Of a stretch of DNA of 64,000 nt, positions 27,218 through 35,366 are shown in pieces. Each line of letters begins with the position of its first letter. Positions within the stretch are counted from its first letter, which is position 1. The translations under genes and the position numbers were made by a program. The DNA lies in the NCBI RefSeq assembly GCF_003336425.1, contig NZ_QEIO01000016.1, positions 1 through 64,000 of the forward strand, in the 5' to 3' direction. The notes below the pieces were generated by a model. That model saw nothing but the letters and a program-made list of their open reading frames with translations. It ran no database searches and was not told the DNA's origin. Source of the stretch: Marinitenerispora sediminis (lineage in GTDB: Bacteria > Actinomycetota > Actinomycetes > Streptosporangiales > Streptosporangiaceae).

Positions 27218-28138
27218 TCAGCAGGCCGCGAGGCTCATCAGGACCTCGAAGTCCGCCCCGCCGGCCTCGCCGCGGTTGGCGCGGGCGACGGCGTGGATCG
27301 GCGCGGCCGCGCGGCACCACCCCAGCAGCCGCGCCGGGGAGCTGCCGATGGCCGGCGCGAGCACGGAGATGCGGCGGTCGACCTCCTCGCGCGAGCCCGC
27401 CTGCCAGAGGACCCACTCCACCGCGTCGACCGCCGCGTCGCCGAGGCAGGCCCGGGGATCGATCGCCACCAGTCCGCGGCGCGGGCCGCCGTTCAGGACG
27501 TTGTGCGGGTGCAGGTCGCCGTGCAGTGCCACGACGTTGTCCTCGTTCGCCGTGAGCGCGCGGGCGCGCGCGTGGCCGTGGTGCAGCAGCACGGCGGGAA
27601 CGAGATCGGCCGCGCGCCCCTCGGCGCGGCGGTGCTCCCACAGGTCGTAGAGGAAGTTGACGCGGCTCTGCAACGGGTGCAGGCGCGACACCTTGTGCTC
27701 GGGGAGGCGGGCGGTGTGCAGGTCCCGGATGAGCGCGGCGACCTCCTCCAGCGCGGGTGCGGGATCCATGTCCGCCACGTGCTCGCCGGGCTCGATCGCC
27801 TCCAGGAGCAGCCCGCCGCGCCGCTTGTCGACCTCCCACACGGCGGGTACCCGGCCGGTGGCCTCCCACAGTCCGAGCGTGCACGCCTCCGTGGCGAGGA
27901 GGGCGGGGTCGGGACCGACCTTCAGCACGGCCGCGGTGCCGTCGGCCCGCCGGACGAACATCACCACCGACGTCCGCCCGTGCGGCGCGGGGCCGGTGAC
28001 GGTGAGTTTCCAGTCATCCGCCAGCTCGTCCACCAGGGCGGGGAGGCCGGAGAGCCAGTTCCGCGCCTTGCATCCGAACCGCCGGACCAGCCGTTCGCGC
28101 TGGACGTCGTCCACCAGATCCGTCAGGACACCGCTCAT
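27218..28138 (-). CDS. Hydroxyurea/streptomycin-type phosphotransferase (APH(6)/Hur family)
   Basis: A 306-residue kinase of the aminoglycoside/hydroxyurea antibiotic-resistance family. It has an N-lobe with VMFVRRADGTAAVLKVGP, catalytic HGDLHPHNVL and magnesium aspartate in VAIDPRACLGD, followed by the typical AVDAVEWVL segment. Members phosphorylate streptomycin or hydroxyurea, and many genomic copies have unknown targets. The ATG at 28138 gives a normal-length protein. The longer frame adds a low-complexity Arg/Gly region. It diverges from the copper-linked pair. All catalytic residues are present, unlike the related-fold gene at 31814. Confidence 0.85.
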   Translation of the reverse strand: MSGVLTDLVDDVQRERLVRRFGCKARNWLSGLPALVDELADDWKLTVTGPAPHGRTSVVMFVRRADGTAAVLKVGPDPALLATEACTLGLWEATGRVPAVWEVDKRRGGLLLEAIEPGEHVADMDPAPALEEVAALIRDLHTARLPEHKVSRLHPLQSRVNFLYDLWEHRRAEGRAADLVPAVLLHHGHARARALTANEDNVVALHGDLHPHNVLNGGPRRGLVAIDPRACLGDAAVDAVEWVLWQAGSREEVDRRISVLAPAIGSSPARLLGWCRAAAPIHAVARANRGEAGGADFEVLMSLAAC

Positions 28139-28373
28139 GTGGCCACCCCGCGCCTCCGGACCCGGGCCGGCCCGCCATCCGGCTCCCGCCGGGGCCGAGC
28201 CCTGTATCGCCGATGCTTCACGCGCTCTCCTCACGCCGCGGATCACTCGCATACCGGCTCGTGGACCGTCCCGGCCCGCCGGCGCCGGAGGCGCCCGGCC
28301 GCGGAGGCCGCCCCGGAGCGGAGCGACGCCGACGTCCACCGGCGGTCCGGTTGCGAGGATGACCCCCTTCCCC

Positions 28374-28410
28374 TACCCGGTGGGGGCGGGTCTCTATACC
28401 CCCGCGGGGC
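28374..28410 (+). promoter_or_regulatory. Two CsoR-like copper operator candidates
   Basis: TACCC-N4-GGGGC occurs at 28374-28387 and again at 28397-28410, just upstream of the -10 box of the DUF6153 gene. Copper-sensing CsoR repressors bind G/C-tract palindromes of the TACCC-N4-GGGTA type. No csoR gene is in the window. Confidence 0.4.
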
Positions 28411-28413
28411 ATT

Positions 28414-28419
28414 TACCCT
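28414..28419 (+). promoter_or_regulatory. Leaderless -10 box
   Basis: TACCCT ends 6 bases before the GTG at 28426, a leaderless arrangement. It lies immediately downstream of the two CsoR-like sites, so a bound repressor would block polymerase. Confidence 0.45.
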
Positions 28420-28425
28420 GGGGAC

Positions 28426-28851
28426 GTGATGTTCTCAGTACGCCGTCGGCGGCGCACCGCCCCGTGGACGTGGGCGCGTGCGCTGCTGCTGCTGTGCGTA
28501 CTGACCGGTGTGGCGGGCATGCACACGCTCGGCCACCCGCACCCCGAGGAGCACCGGGCCGCGGCGGCGGTGTCCGTGCCCGCGGCCGACCACGCGGAGC
28601 CGTCCACGGCGCGCACCGCCATGGACGGTCCGGACAGCGGATCCGACTCGCCGCCGCCGATGGACCCCACCGCGGTCTGCCTGGCCGTCGGCGGGCTCGT
28701 GCTCGCCCTGCTCGGGGTGGCCGCCGCGGCGCTGCCGCGCTGGCCGGGCACCGCCGCCCGGGCGCGGGCGCGCGTCCGCCGCCGTCCCGCGCCCGACGAG
28801 TCGCCGCCGCGCCCGCCGTCCCTCTCCCGCCTCCAGGTGCTGCGGATCTAG
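28426..28851 (+). CDS. DUF6153 family membrane protein
   Basis: A 141-residue protein with an N-terminal basic stretch, a hydrophobic helix (about 15-33), a His-rich external segment (HTLGHPHPEEHR) and a second helix (about 85-107). The C-terminus ends in the family signature SLSRLQVLRI. Members commonly precede DUF305 proteins in actinobacteria, as here. The His/Met content and the upstream CsoR-like sites suggest a role in copper handling; the mechanism is unknown. Start is GTG at 28426, or the ATG one codon later. Confidence 0.72.
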   Translation: MMFSVRRRRRTAPWTWARALLLLCVLTGVAGMHTLGHPHPEEHRAAAAVSVPAADHAEPSTARTAMDGPDSGSDSPPPMDPTAVCLAVGGLVLALLGVAAAALPRWPGTAARARARVRRRPAPDESPPRPPSLSRLQVLRI

Positions 28852-28965
28852 ATGCCCTCCGGAGCGCCGGCGCTTCCGCGCCCGCGCTCCCCACGGCGAT
28901 CGATCCATCCGCCCGGCGCCGTCGCGCCGTGCGCGGATCCCACCTGTCGAGGAAGGGGACCTTCC

Positions 28966-29610
28966 ATGTCCGTATCCAGCTCCATGCCCGGTTCCACCAC
29001 CGCCCGTGTGCTGCTGCCCGCCGCCCTCACCGCGGCGCTGCTCCTCACCGGCTGCGCCGCTGATGGCGACGCCCCCGCCGCGGAGCCGACCGCGAGCGCG
29101 TCGGAGCAGGCCAGCGCCCGGCACAACGACGCCGACGTGATGTTCGCCCAGATGATGATCCCGCACCACGAGCAGGCCGTGGAGATGGCCCGGCTGGCCG
29201 AGGGGCGGGCCGGCGACGGCGTGGCGGAGCTCGCCGGGGCGATCGAGGCGGCCCAGGGCCCGGAGATCGAGCAGCTCGAATCGATGCTGGAAGCGTGGGG
29301 GGAGGAGCCCGAGAGCGGCTCCATGGACCACGGGATGCCGGGGATGATGAGCGACGAGGACATGGCCGACCTGGAGTCGGCCACCGGCGACGCCTTCGAC
29401 CAGCGCTTCCTGGAGCTGATGATCGCCCACCACGAGGGCGCCATCGAGATGGCCGAGACGGAGATCGACGGCGGTGAGAACCCGGAGGCCGTCGCCCTCG
29501 CCGAGCAGGTCGTCGAGGACCAGCGCGCGGAGATCGCGCAGATGACCGCGATGCTCGGCGGCTCGCCGTCGGCCGGTACCGGTTCGGACGGTGGACACGG
29601 CGGCCACTGA
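28966..29610 (+). CDS. DUF305 lipoprotein
   Basis: A 214-residue secreted lipoprotein with signal peptide and lipobox (LLLTGC, Cys at about 29). It has two halves of a DUF305 four-helix fold, each bearing the motif MIPHHEQAVEMA or MIAHHEGAIEMA. The paired histidines and methionines are typical of ferritin-like DUF305 proteins linked to copper. A His-rich tail (GGHGGH) strengthens this. A GGAAGGGG ribosome site precedes the ATG; upstream in-frame codons belong to the gap after the DUF6153 gene. Probably co-transcribed with that gene. Confidence 0.88.
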   Translation: MSVSSSMPGSTTARVLLPAALTAALLLTGCAADGDAPAAEPTASASEQASARHNDADVMFAQMMIPHHEQAVEMARLAEGRAGDGVAELAGAIEAAQGPEIEQLESMLEAWGEEPESGSMDHGMPGMMSDEDMADLESATGDAFDQRFLELMIAHHEGAIEMAETEIDGGENPEAVALAEQVVEDQRAEIAQMTAMLGGSPSAGTGSDGGHGGH

Positions 29611-29632
29611 CCGCCGCGCGGCCCCGCGGCGG
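29611..29632 (+). terminator. Terminator-like hairpin
   Basis: CCGCCGCG and CGCGGCGG arms (8 bp, 6-base loop) begin directly after the DUF305 stop codon. Confidence 0.45.
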
Positions 29633-29832
29633 TGCGGGTGCCGGCTTCCGGCCGGCGCCCGCGCCCCGCTGGGCGGGGGTGCGGCCCCGGCTGCCGGCGC
29701 TCGATGGCCGCGGTCCCGAACGGCGCCCGCGGGCCGGGGCGGTGCGCTTGCCGGGGCGGTGGCTACCGCCCCTCCGGACGGCGAGCGGAGCCCACCGCAC
29801 CACAGTCGCCCGATATGTGGTTATCTCACGTC

Positions 29833-30192
29833 ATGGGTGTTGAGATCACGCGGTTCCTCCGGCTGGTGGACGCGCTGCCGGAGACCGAGCACCAGGAGAC
29901 GGACCGGTACACGTCGTTCAGCGTGCACGACAGGAAGTTCGGGTACCTGTGGCCGCGCACGCGGACCGTGGGCCTGAAGCAGACGCTGTCCGAGCAGCTC
30001 GCCCTGGTGGCTGAGCGGCCGGAGGTCTTCGAGGTCCAGTTCACCTCGGGCGGCTTCGGCTGGGTCGTGGTGCACCTGGACGGAATCGAGCTGGACGAGC
30101 TGAGCGAGCTCGTGCTGGAGGCATGGCGGCTCACGGCGCCCGAGGACCTGCTCGCCGACCTCCCCACCCCGGCCTCCCTCGTCCGGGGCTGA
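29833..30192 (+). CDS. MmcQ/YjbR family protein
   Basis: A 119-residue cytosolic protein of the MmcQ/YjbR fold (CyaY-like), often annotated as DNA-binding without strong evidence. It shows the typical pattern: early LVDALPETEHQE, a strand KFGYLWPRTRTVGLK, a GFGWVVVHLDGIELDELSEL segment and a C-terminal helix with AWRLTAPEDLLA. Start chosen at the ATG 29833. TTATCT lies 6 bases upstream and there is no ribosome site, so the message may be leaderless. An ATG at 29815 would add six residues. Confidence 0.8.
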   Translation: MGVEITRFLRLVDALPETEHQETDRYTSFSVHDRKFGYLWPRTRTVGLKQTLSEQLALVAERPEVFEVQFTSGGFGWVVVHLDGIELDELSELVLEAWRLTAPEDLLADLPTPASLVRG

Positions 30193-30416
30193 CCCGGGCG
30201 CGGCTGGGTGGGGTCCCGTCCGAGCCGCCTGCCTCGGCCGGTGTGCCTCCGGCCCGGAGGAGGCCCGCCGGCCCGAGCCGGGTGTGGGCGTCCTCGGAGG
30301 GCCCGGCCGCAGCGAACCGCGCGGGCCTCCGCCCCGCCCGGCCGTACCTGGTGGTGGGCCCGCCGGGGGAGCGGCCGCGCGGACGGCCCGCCGCCCGCGG
30401 CGTCGCGCGGCCTCCG

Positions 30417-31097
30417 CTAGGCGGCCAGCCGCGCGGTCGCCGCGCGGTGCTGGGCGAGCAGGGTGTCGACCACCACGCCGGCCGGCCACAGCGGAGCGGT
30501 GACGGCCGTGGCGTCGAGGTCGCGCAGGCGTCCGTGCCCCTCGCCCTCGACCAGCTGCCAGGCCGCGACGCAGACCCGGTCCTGGCCCCGGCGCCGCAGC
30601 CGCTCCACGGCGTCGGTGACCGACGGCGCCCACGCGCTGAGGTAGCCGACCTGCACGGGCGACTGCACCCGGCGGCTGAGCATGCGCGCCACCGAGGTGA
30701 GCTGGTGGCGCTCGTCCTGGTCGGAGGTCCCGTCCGCGGCGAGCACCACGCCGTCGCCGGGCCGCCATCCGGCCTGCTGGAGGCGGCGGGCGAGGCTGCC
30801 GACGATGGAGGGGACCGCGCCCAGCGGCGCCGTGGTGCAGGCGTCGAACCGGTGGTCGAGGTCCAGGCCGGCGAGCAGCTCCGCGCTGGCACGGTCACTG
30901 CCGGCCAGGTAGGCGGGGACGACGACGAGCGGTCCTTCGACCGCCTCGACCGCGGACCGGAGATCGTCGGCGGAGCCGAAGGACGAGACGACCGGGGCCT
31001 CTCCCCGCCGGGTCACCGCGTCGGCGAGGCCGCGCAGGGCCTCCGCCCGGTGCGCGTCGCGCGAGCTGTCGGCTGCCAGCATCATCGTGGGGACCAT
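30417..31097 (-). CDS. CbiX/sirohydrochlorin-chelatase-like protein lacking the chelatase histidines
   Basis: A 226-residue protein with two CbiX-like halves. The first strand reads MMLAADSSRDAHR where active enzymes have a His-Gly-Ser-Arg-Asp motif. The second ligand region reads VVPAYLAGSDRAS where active enzymes have a Tyr-His-x-Arg type motif. Both metal-handling histidines are thus missing, while the fold pattern, including VVLAADGTSDQDE in the second half, is kept. It is probably not a cobalt or iron chelatase but a binding or regulatory relative. GGAG ribosome site 7 bases from the ATG. It diverges from the low-GC gap. Confidence 0.65.
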   Translation of the reverse strand: MVPTMMLAADSSRDAHRAEALRGLADAVTRRGEAPVVSSFGSADDLRSAVEAVEGPLVVVPAYLAGSDRASAELLAGLDLDHRFDACTTAPLGAVPSIVGSLARRLQQAGWRPGDGVVLAADGTSDQDERHQLTSVARMLSRRVQSPVQVGYLSAWAPSVTDAVERLRRRGQDRVCVAAWQLVEGEGHGRLRDLDATAVTAPLWPAGVVVDTLLAQHRAATARLAA

Positions 31098-31813
31098 GTC
31101 CGTCTCCTTAGAATCGCCTGAGCGTCTGCCCGGTGTGAGGCAGTGTAAAGATCACGGATTTCACCGCGGTGACCTCGTGTTACACACGCGAGAACAGCAA
31201 CCAATGACAGTGGCCGCACCGGGAAATACTCCGGTAAAGATCGCCGATTCGGCGCCACAGGCGGATGGGGGGAAATCTTCGTCGACATGACCAGCCCCTA
31301 CGCCCTCACGGGGCCAATCGTATCCGGGCGGGTTTCCTCCCGCCATAGCGCGCCGCTGTTACCGCCGTCACTGGCACCGCCGCCGCATCGAGGCGTGCAG
31401 TCCGGCCGCACGGATCTCCGGCACCCCACGGACACTGCTTCCAACTTCTCTAGAGAAAATCCACGAGCTTCGAATTCGATAATTCCTCGACATTTGCCAG
31501 GGATTCGAAAATACCCGGATTCCGGGAGAAAATAACGCACAGCCGGCAGGAATCACCGTTCGCGAGACGGCGGCGGTCAGTTTCCTCCGTTTCCGCCGAT
31601 GCCGGGTGCGGCCGCTGCGCGGAAGGCCGGGCCGGGGAATTCCCGGCCGCCGACCGGGGGCGGGCGCGCGGCCGCGGCCCGGCAGAGTGCGCCCGGCCGC
31701 CGCGCGCCTGGCGGGCGGGCGTGCCTGGCGGGCGGGCGTGCCTGGCGGGCGGGCGTGCCTGGACGGCGCCCCGGGCGGGTAGGTACCGTCCGCCCTGACG
31801 AGGAGGATGACCG
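31098..31813. other. Low-GC, palindrome-rich divergent gap
   Basis: About 700 bases between two divergent genes, with no convincing ORF. The left part (31140-31260) and especially 31440-31550 fall far below the local GC content. Perfect palindromes occur: TCACCGCGGTGA at 31161-31172, TTCTCTAGAGAA at 31446-31457 and TCGAATTCGA at 31470-31479. These look like regulator or nucleoid-protein binding regions, or a trace of imported DNA. The right end returns to high GC with a tandem repeat. Confidence 0.45.
31706..31762. repeat. 17-bp tandem repeat, 3 copies plus a partial
   Basis: The unit GCCTGGCGGGCGGGCGT is repeated exactly at 31706-31722, 31723-31739 and 31740-31756, with the first 6 bases repeated again. 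It ends about 50 bases upstream of the GTG of the next gene. Copy number is likely to vary between strains. Confidence 0.85.
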
Positions 31814-33115
31814 GTGCTGCCGACCGCCGACGCCGCCCTGACCGACCGTGATCCCGGACTGCCCTCGCTGCGCACGCTTCTCGACCCGGACGCGCTGCGG
31901 GAGCGCCTCGCGGCGCTGCTCCCCGCCGGCGCCGAGCCTCCGATGCGCGTCCGGGTCGACCTGCTCGACTACCTCCCCGGTGGCCCAGGGCGCCCTGCGC
32001 GGGCCGCCGCGGTGCTGGAGTACGCCGACCGGACCAGGCGGGCGGTGCTCACGGCGCACCCCGCCGACAGCGGCCTTCCCGAACCGCCGGCCGGGGAGGC
32101 GCGGCCGCGTCCCGCGCCCTCGGCGCCCGGTGCCCTGGACACCGGCGAACTCGACGATCCCGGCTGGCCGGGGACGCTGGCGGATCCGGAGCATGGACTG
32201 ACCGCCACCGCGGCCGCCGCCGACCCGGACCTGCCGGCGCTGCGGCACTTCACCTCGGCCGCCGGCGCCTTCGCCCCGCTCCCCGGCGGGCGGGTCCGCA
32301 CGCTGCGGCACGAACCGGGTCGGCGCTGGACCGGCCGCGCGGAGGACGCCGACGGCCGGCCGGGGTACGCGGTGCGCTGCCGCGCCGGAGGCGTGAACGT
32401 GGCCGCACACCTGGCGCTGGCCGCCGCCGGGGTGCCCGTACCCGACATCGGCCGCGTCAGCAGGTACGGCGTGCTCGCCACCCGCTGGGTGCCCGGTGGC
32501 ACGCTCGCCGACCTGCTGGCCGCCGCGGACCCCGCGAGCGCCGACGCCCTCGCCGCCGCCGGCGCACTGCTGGCCCGGATCCACGCGGTCGCGCCGCCCC
32601 GGGAGCTGCCCGGACCGGGCCCGGCTCCGGACACCGCCGCGGCCGCCCGCGCGGTGGCCGCGCTGCTGCCGGACCTGGCGGAGCGGGCCGCCGCGGTGGC
32701 CGGCGCCGCCCGGGCGGCCGTCGAGCGGGCGGACCGCGCCGGGGATCCGCCGGTGCTGTCCCCCGGGGCCTTCTCCGCCGACCGGCTCGCGGCTGGTGAA
32801 CGCCTGTCGCCGCTGCACCTGGAGCGGGTCCGCGTGACGCATCCGGCCGAGGACCTGGCCGAGTTCGCCGCCGGCGAGATCGCGGCCGGCCGCGTCCCGG
32901 CGGGCGCGCCGCTGGAGCGGGTGCTGGGTCCGCTGCTCGACGGCTACCTCGCCGCGGCACCGCGCGGCGGTACCGCCGCGTGCCGCGCCCTTGCGGCACG
33001 CACGGCGGGCGCGCTGCTGCGCCGCGCGGTGCGCCCCTTCCGCCACCGGGACCCGCACTGGCCGGAGCGGACCGCCGAACTGCTGGCGGCGGCCGAGGTG
33101 TTGTCGAACGGGTGA
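31814..33115 (+). CDS. Phosphotransferase-fold (APH-like) protein without catalytic motifs
   Basis: A 433-residue protein. The second half follows the APH/maltokinase fold: RTLRHEPGRRW, then AHLALAAAGVPVPDIGRVS, VLATRWVPGGTLADLL and LLARIHAV. Where an active kinase has the HGD...N loop this protein reads VLSPGAFSADRLAAGERL. Where the magnesium Asp is expected it reads LHLERVRVTHPAEDLAEFA. It therefore looks like a pseudokinase that may bind but not phosphorylate. The preceding AGGAGGATGACC-GTG is an ideal ribosome site. Function unknown. Confidence 0.7.
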   Translation: MLPTADAALTDRDPGLPSLRTLLDPDALRERLAALLPAGAEPPMRVRVDLLDYLPGGPGRPARAAAVLEYADRTRRAVLTAHPADSGLPEPPAGEARPRPAPSAPGALDTGELDDPGWPGTLADPEHGLTATAAAADPDLPALRHFTSAAGAFAPLPGGRVRTLRHEPGRRWTGRAEDADGRPGYAVRCRAGGVNVAAHLALAAAGVPVPDIGRVSRYGVLATRWVPGGTLADLLAAADPASADALAAAGALLARIHAVAPPRELPGPGPAPDTAAAARAVAALLPDLAERAAAVAGAARAAVERADRAGDPPVLSPGAFSADRLAAGERLSPLHLERVRVTHPAEDLAEFAAGEIAAGRVPAGAPLERVLGPLLDGYLAAAPRGGTAACRALAARTAGALLRRAVRPFRHRDPHWPERTAELLAAAEVLSNG

Positions 33116-33753
33116 CCGGTGTGCGAGCGTGATGGCGTCCCGTGGCGCGGGGCCGCGGTCCGCGCGCACCACGCGGCCGCATGTCTGGGACGGCCGGTGG
33201 TCCCGCCCCAGCGCCCGCGTGTCTACGGAGGGCGGGGCACCGGCCGTCCGCGTCCCCGCGGCCGGTGTGGCCGCGACGGTCTCACTCCCCCAACGGCGCC
33301 GGCGGCGTGATCGTTCCGGCCGCCGTGCCTGGGTCCCGTCGCGCTCCATGATGGCGGCCGCGCGGGCGGTCCGGCGTCCGGGATCGTCCCTGGCGGCCCC
33401 CTGAGCCCGCCCTGATCCCGCCCCGGCCCCAGTGGCCGCCGCCGACACGTGTCAAGGGTGCAGGCACCACCATGCGCGCACATCCCATCGCCCATGACGT
33501 GGGGTGACAGGGCGAAGCTCGCCGGGCATCACTTGCCTTGGACGGGGCCGAGCTTCCAGACTTGGGAGTCACGGGGACATGGCGGCGCCACACCGTCCGT
33601 CTCGGGGGTGCACGGCGGTACCGTCGTCCCCGTCGGCGGTCGCCCGCCCGCTGCACGCGGCGGCACCCTCGCCCGCCGGCCGGGCGAGAGACCGCCGTCG
33701 CGCACAAGCCCACTACACGTCCGCGCCGGAACGCGGACCAGACGGGAGACCAG
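33116..33753. other. Gap without recognisable gene
   Basis: About 640 bases. Open frames on both strands give low-complexity peptides with no recognised family. The right end carries the leader of the nucleotidyltransferase gene. I see no strong hairpin or repeat. Confidence 0.35.
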
Positions 33754-34563
33754 ATGGCTGTCCATCCGCAGGTGCGGGCCGTGGCCGAGACTTTCCTGCA
33801 CGATGTGGATACCGAGGCTCCGGGGCTGGTGGAGGGGCTGTACCTCACCGGCTCGGTGGCCCTGGGCGACTACCGTCCGCACTCCAGCGACGTCGACTTC
33901 GTCGTGGTGACGGGCCACCGGCTCACCGACGCCGACCGCACGGCGCTGCGCCGGGTGCACGCGCGGATGCGCTCCCGGTTCCCCCGGCCGCAGTTCAACG
34001 GCATCCACGTGACCTGGGAGGACCTGGTCGAGGACCCGGGCGCGTGCGGTCCGGTGGCCTCGGTCATCGGCGGCCGCTTCCGCGACCGCGCCGGGGCCGA
34101 CGTGAACCCGGTCACCTGGCACGTACTGGCCGAGAAGGGCGTGCCGGTGCGCGGTCCGCTGCCGGTCGAGTTGGACGTGTGGGACGAGCGCGAGGGGCTG
34201 CGCGCCTGGTCGTTCGGCAGTCTCGACGAGCACTGGCGGCGCTGGCGGGCGAAGGCCGGCCGGCTGGTGACGCCGCGCGGCCTGGCGGCGCTCGGCTCGC
34301 TGGCCCCCTCCTGGAGCGTCCTCAGCGTCAGCCGCCTGCACTTCACGCTGCGCACGGGCGAGATCACCTCGAAGTCGGGCGCCGGCTTCTACGCGCTGCA
34401 CGCCTTCCCCGAGCACTGGGACCGCATCGTCAACGAGTGCCTGCGCATCCGCCGCGACTCCCGGCTGCCGTCGCTGTACCGGAGCACGCTGGAACGCCGC
34501 CGGGCCGCGCTGGACTACATCGAGATGGTGCTGGACGACGCCCTGCGGCCGGCTCCGGCGTAG
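33754..34563 (+). CDS. Aminoglycoside nucleotidyltransferase-like protein (AadA fold)
   Basis: A 269-residue protein. Its N-terminal nucleotidyltransferase domain has LTGSVALGDYRPHSSDVDFVV (about 29-49), with the G-S and D-x-D metal residues. A helical C-terminal domain contains VLSVSRLHFTLRTGEITSKS, which mirrors the LCRxWYTxxTGxxxxK region of AadA streptomycin/spectinomycin adenylyltransferases. Catalysis looks possible; the substrate is unproven. The ATG at 33754 follows GGGAGACCAG; the longer frame upstream is low complexity. The next gene (deformylase) has its own leaderless-type promoter 40 bases on. Confidence 0.75.
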   Translation: MAVHPQVRAVAETFLHDVDTEAPGLVEGLYLTGSVALGDYRPHSSDVDFVVVTGHRLTDADRTALRRVHARMRSRFPRPQFNGIHVTWEDLVEDPGACGPVASVIGGRFRDRAGADVNPVTWHVLAEKGVPVRGPLPVELDVWDEREGLRAWSFGSLDEHWRRWRAKAGRLVTPRGLAALGSLAPSWSVLSVSRLHFTLRTGEITSKSGAGFYALHAFPEHWDRIVNECLRIRRDSRLPSLYRSTLERRRAALDYIEMVLDDALRPAPA

Positions 34564-34589
34564 CCGCGTGCCCCGCGTCCGGGCGCGGC

Positions 34590-34595
34590 TACCCT
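34590..34595 (+). promoter_or_regulatory. Leaderless -10 box of the deformylase gene
   Basis: TACCCT ends 7 bases before the ATG at 34603, with no ribosome site between. Confidence 0.5.
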
Positions 34596-34602
34596 GACTG
34601 GC

Positions 34603-35175
34603 ATGACCATGCGCCCGATCGTGTACTTCGGCGACCCCGTACTCACCGCGCCGACCACCCCCGTCACGACCTTCGACCAGCACACCGAGGCGCTGGTCCG
34701 CGACCTCCTCGACACCGTGGACGCGCCCGGCCGGGCCGGCGTGGCGGCCACCCAGATCGGGGTCGGCCTGCGGGTGTTCAGCTACAACGTCGAGGGGCGG
34801 ATCGGCTACGTCATCAACCCGGAGATCGCCGAGCTCTCCGAGGAGGTCCAGGACGACGGCGAGGGCTGCCTGTCCGTGCCGGGCCTGTGGTACCCGACGA
34901 AGCGGGCGCAGCACGCGGTGGTCACGGGCGTGGACCTGCGCAACGAGCCGGTGACGCTGCACGGCTCCGGCCTCATGGCGCGCTGCCTCCAGCACGAGAC
35001 CGACCACCTCGACGGCGTCCTCTACCTCGACCGGCTGGAGCGGGACGACCGGCGGGCCGCGATGCGCGAGGTGCGGCAGTCGGCGTGGTTCCTGCGCGAG
35101 TCCCCGAGTGTCGGCGGCTCCGGTGGTACGGGAGGTACGGGGGCGCTCCCCAGCGCCTTCGGCGGTGCCCGGTGA
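34603..35175 (+). CDS. def: Peptide deformylase
   Basis: A 190-residue iron metalloenzyme that removes the formyl group from nascent N-terminal methionine. The three signature motifs are present: GVAATQIG (form of G-x-G-x-A-x-x-Q), EGCLSVPG with the metal Cys, and QHETDHLDG with two metal His and the catalytic Glu. A Gly-rich C-terminal tail (GGSGGTGGTG) is additional. Start is the ATG at 34603 or the ATG two codons later. The extra copy of def in actinobacteria is common; whether this is the only copy cannot be seen. Confidence 0.95.
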   Translation: MTMRPIVYFGDPVLTAPTTPVTTFDQHTEALVRDLLDTVDAPGRAGVAATQIGVGLRVFSYNVEGRIGYVINPEIAELSEEVQDDGEGCLSVPGLWYPTKRAQHAVVTGVDLRNEPVTLHGSGLMARCLQHETDHLDGVLYLDRLERDDRRAAMREVRQSAWFLRESPSVGGSGGTGGTGALPSAFGGAR

Positions 35176-35366
35176 CCCACCACACCCTGTCCGCTTTGCC
35201 AGAACTGCCCGCCATGTCGCTTTCGCCATTAATTCCGGACAAGTACTAGGCAGGTAACGGGCGGATCTCGTAGGGTCTGCCCCAGCATCATGTGGCCCCC
35301 CGTTCACACCCCCCGCTGCCCGAGGCGCGGCCACGCCTGTCCACGACAGCGATCCCGGTGACTCAC

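Noticed and set aside
35176-35366. A ydaO-type c-di-AMP riboswitch before the secreted cell-wall protein
   Set aside because: Such riboswitches often precede actinobacterial cell-wall hydrolases, but the leader is short and lacks the conserved core.
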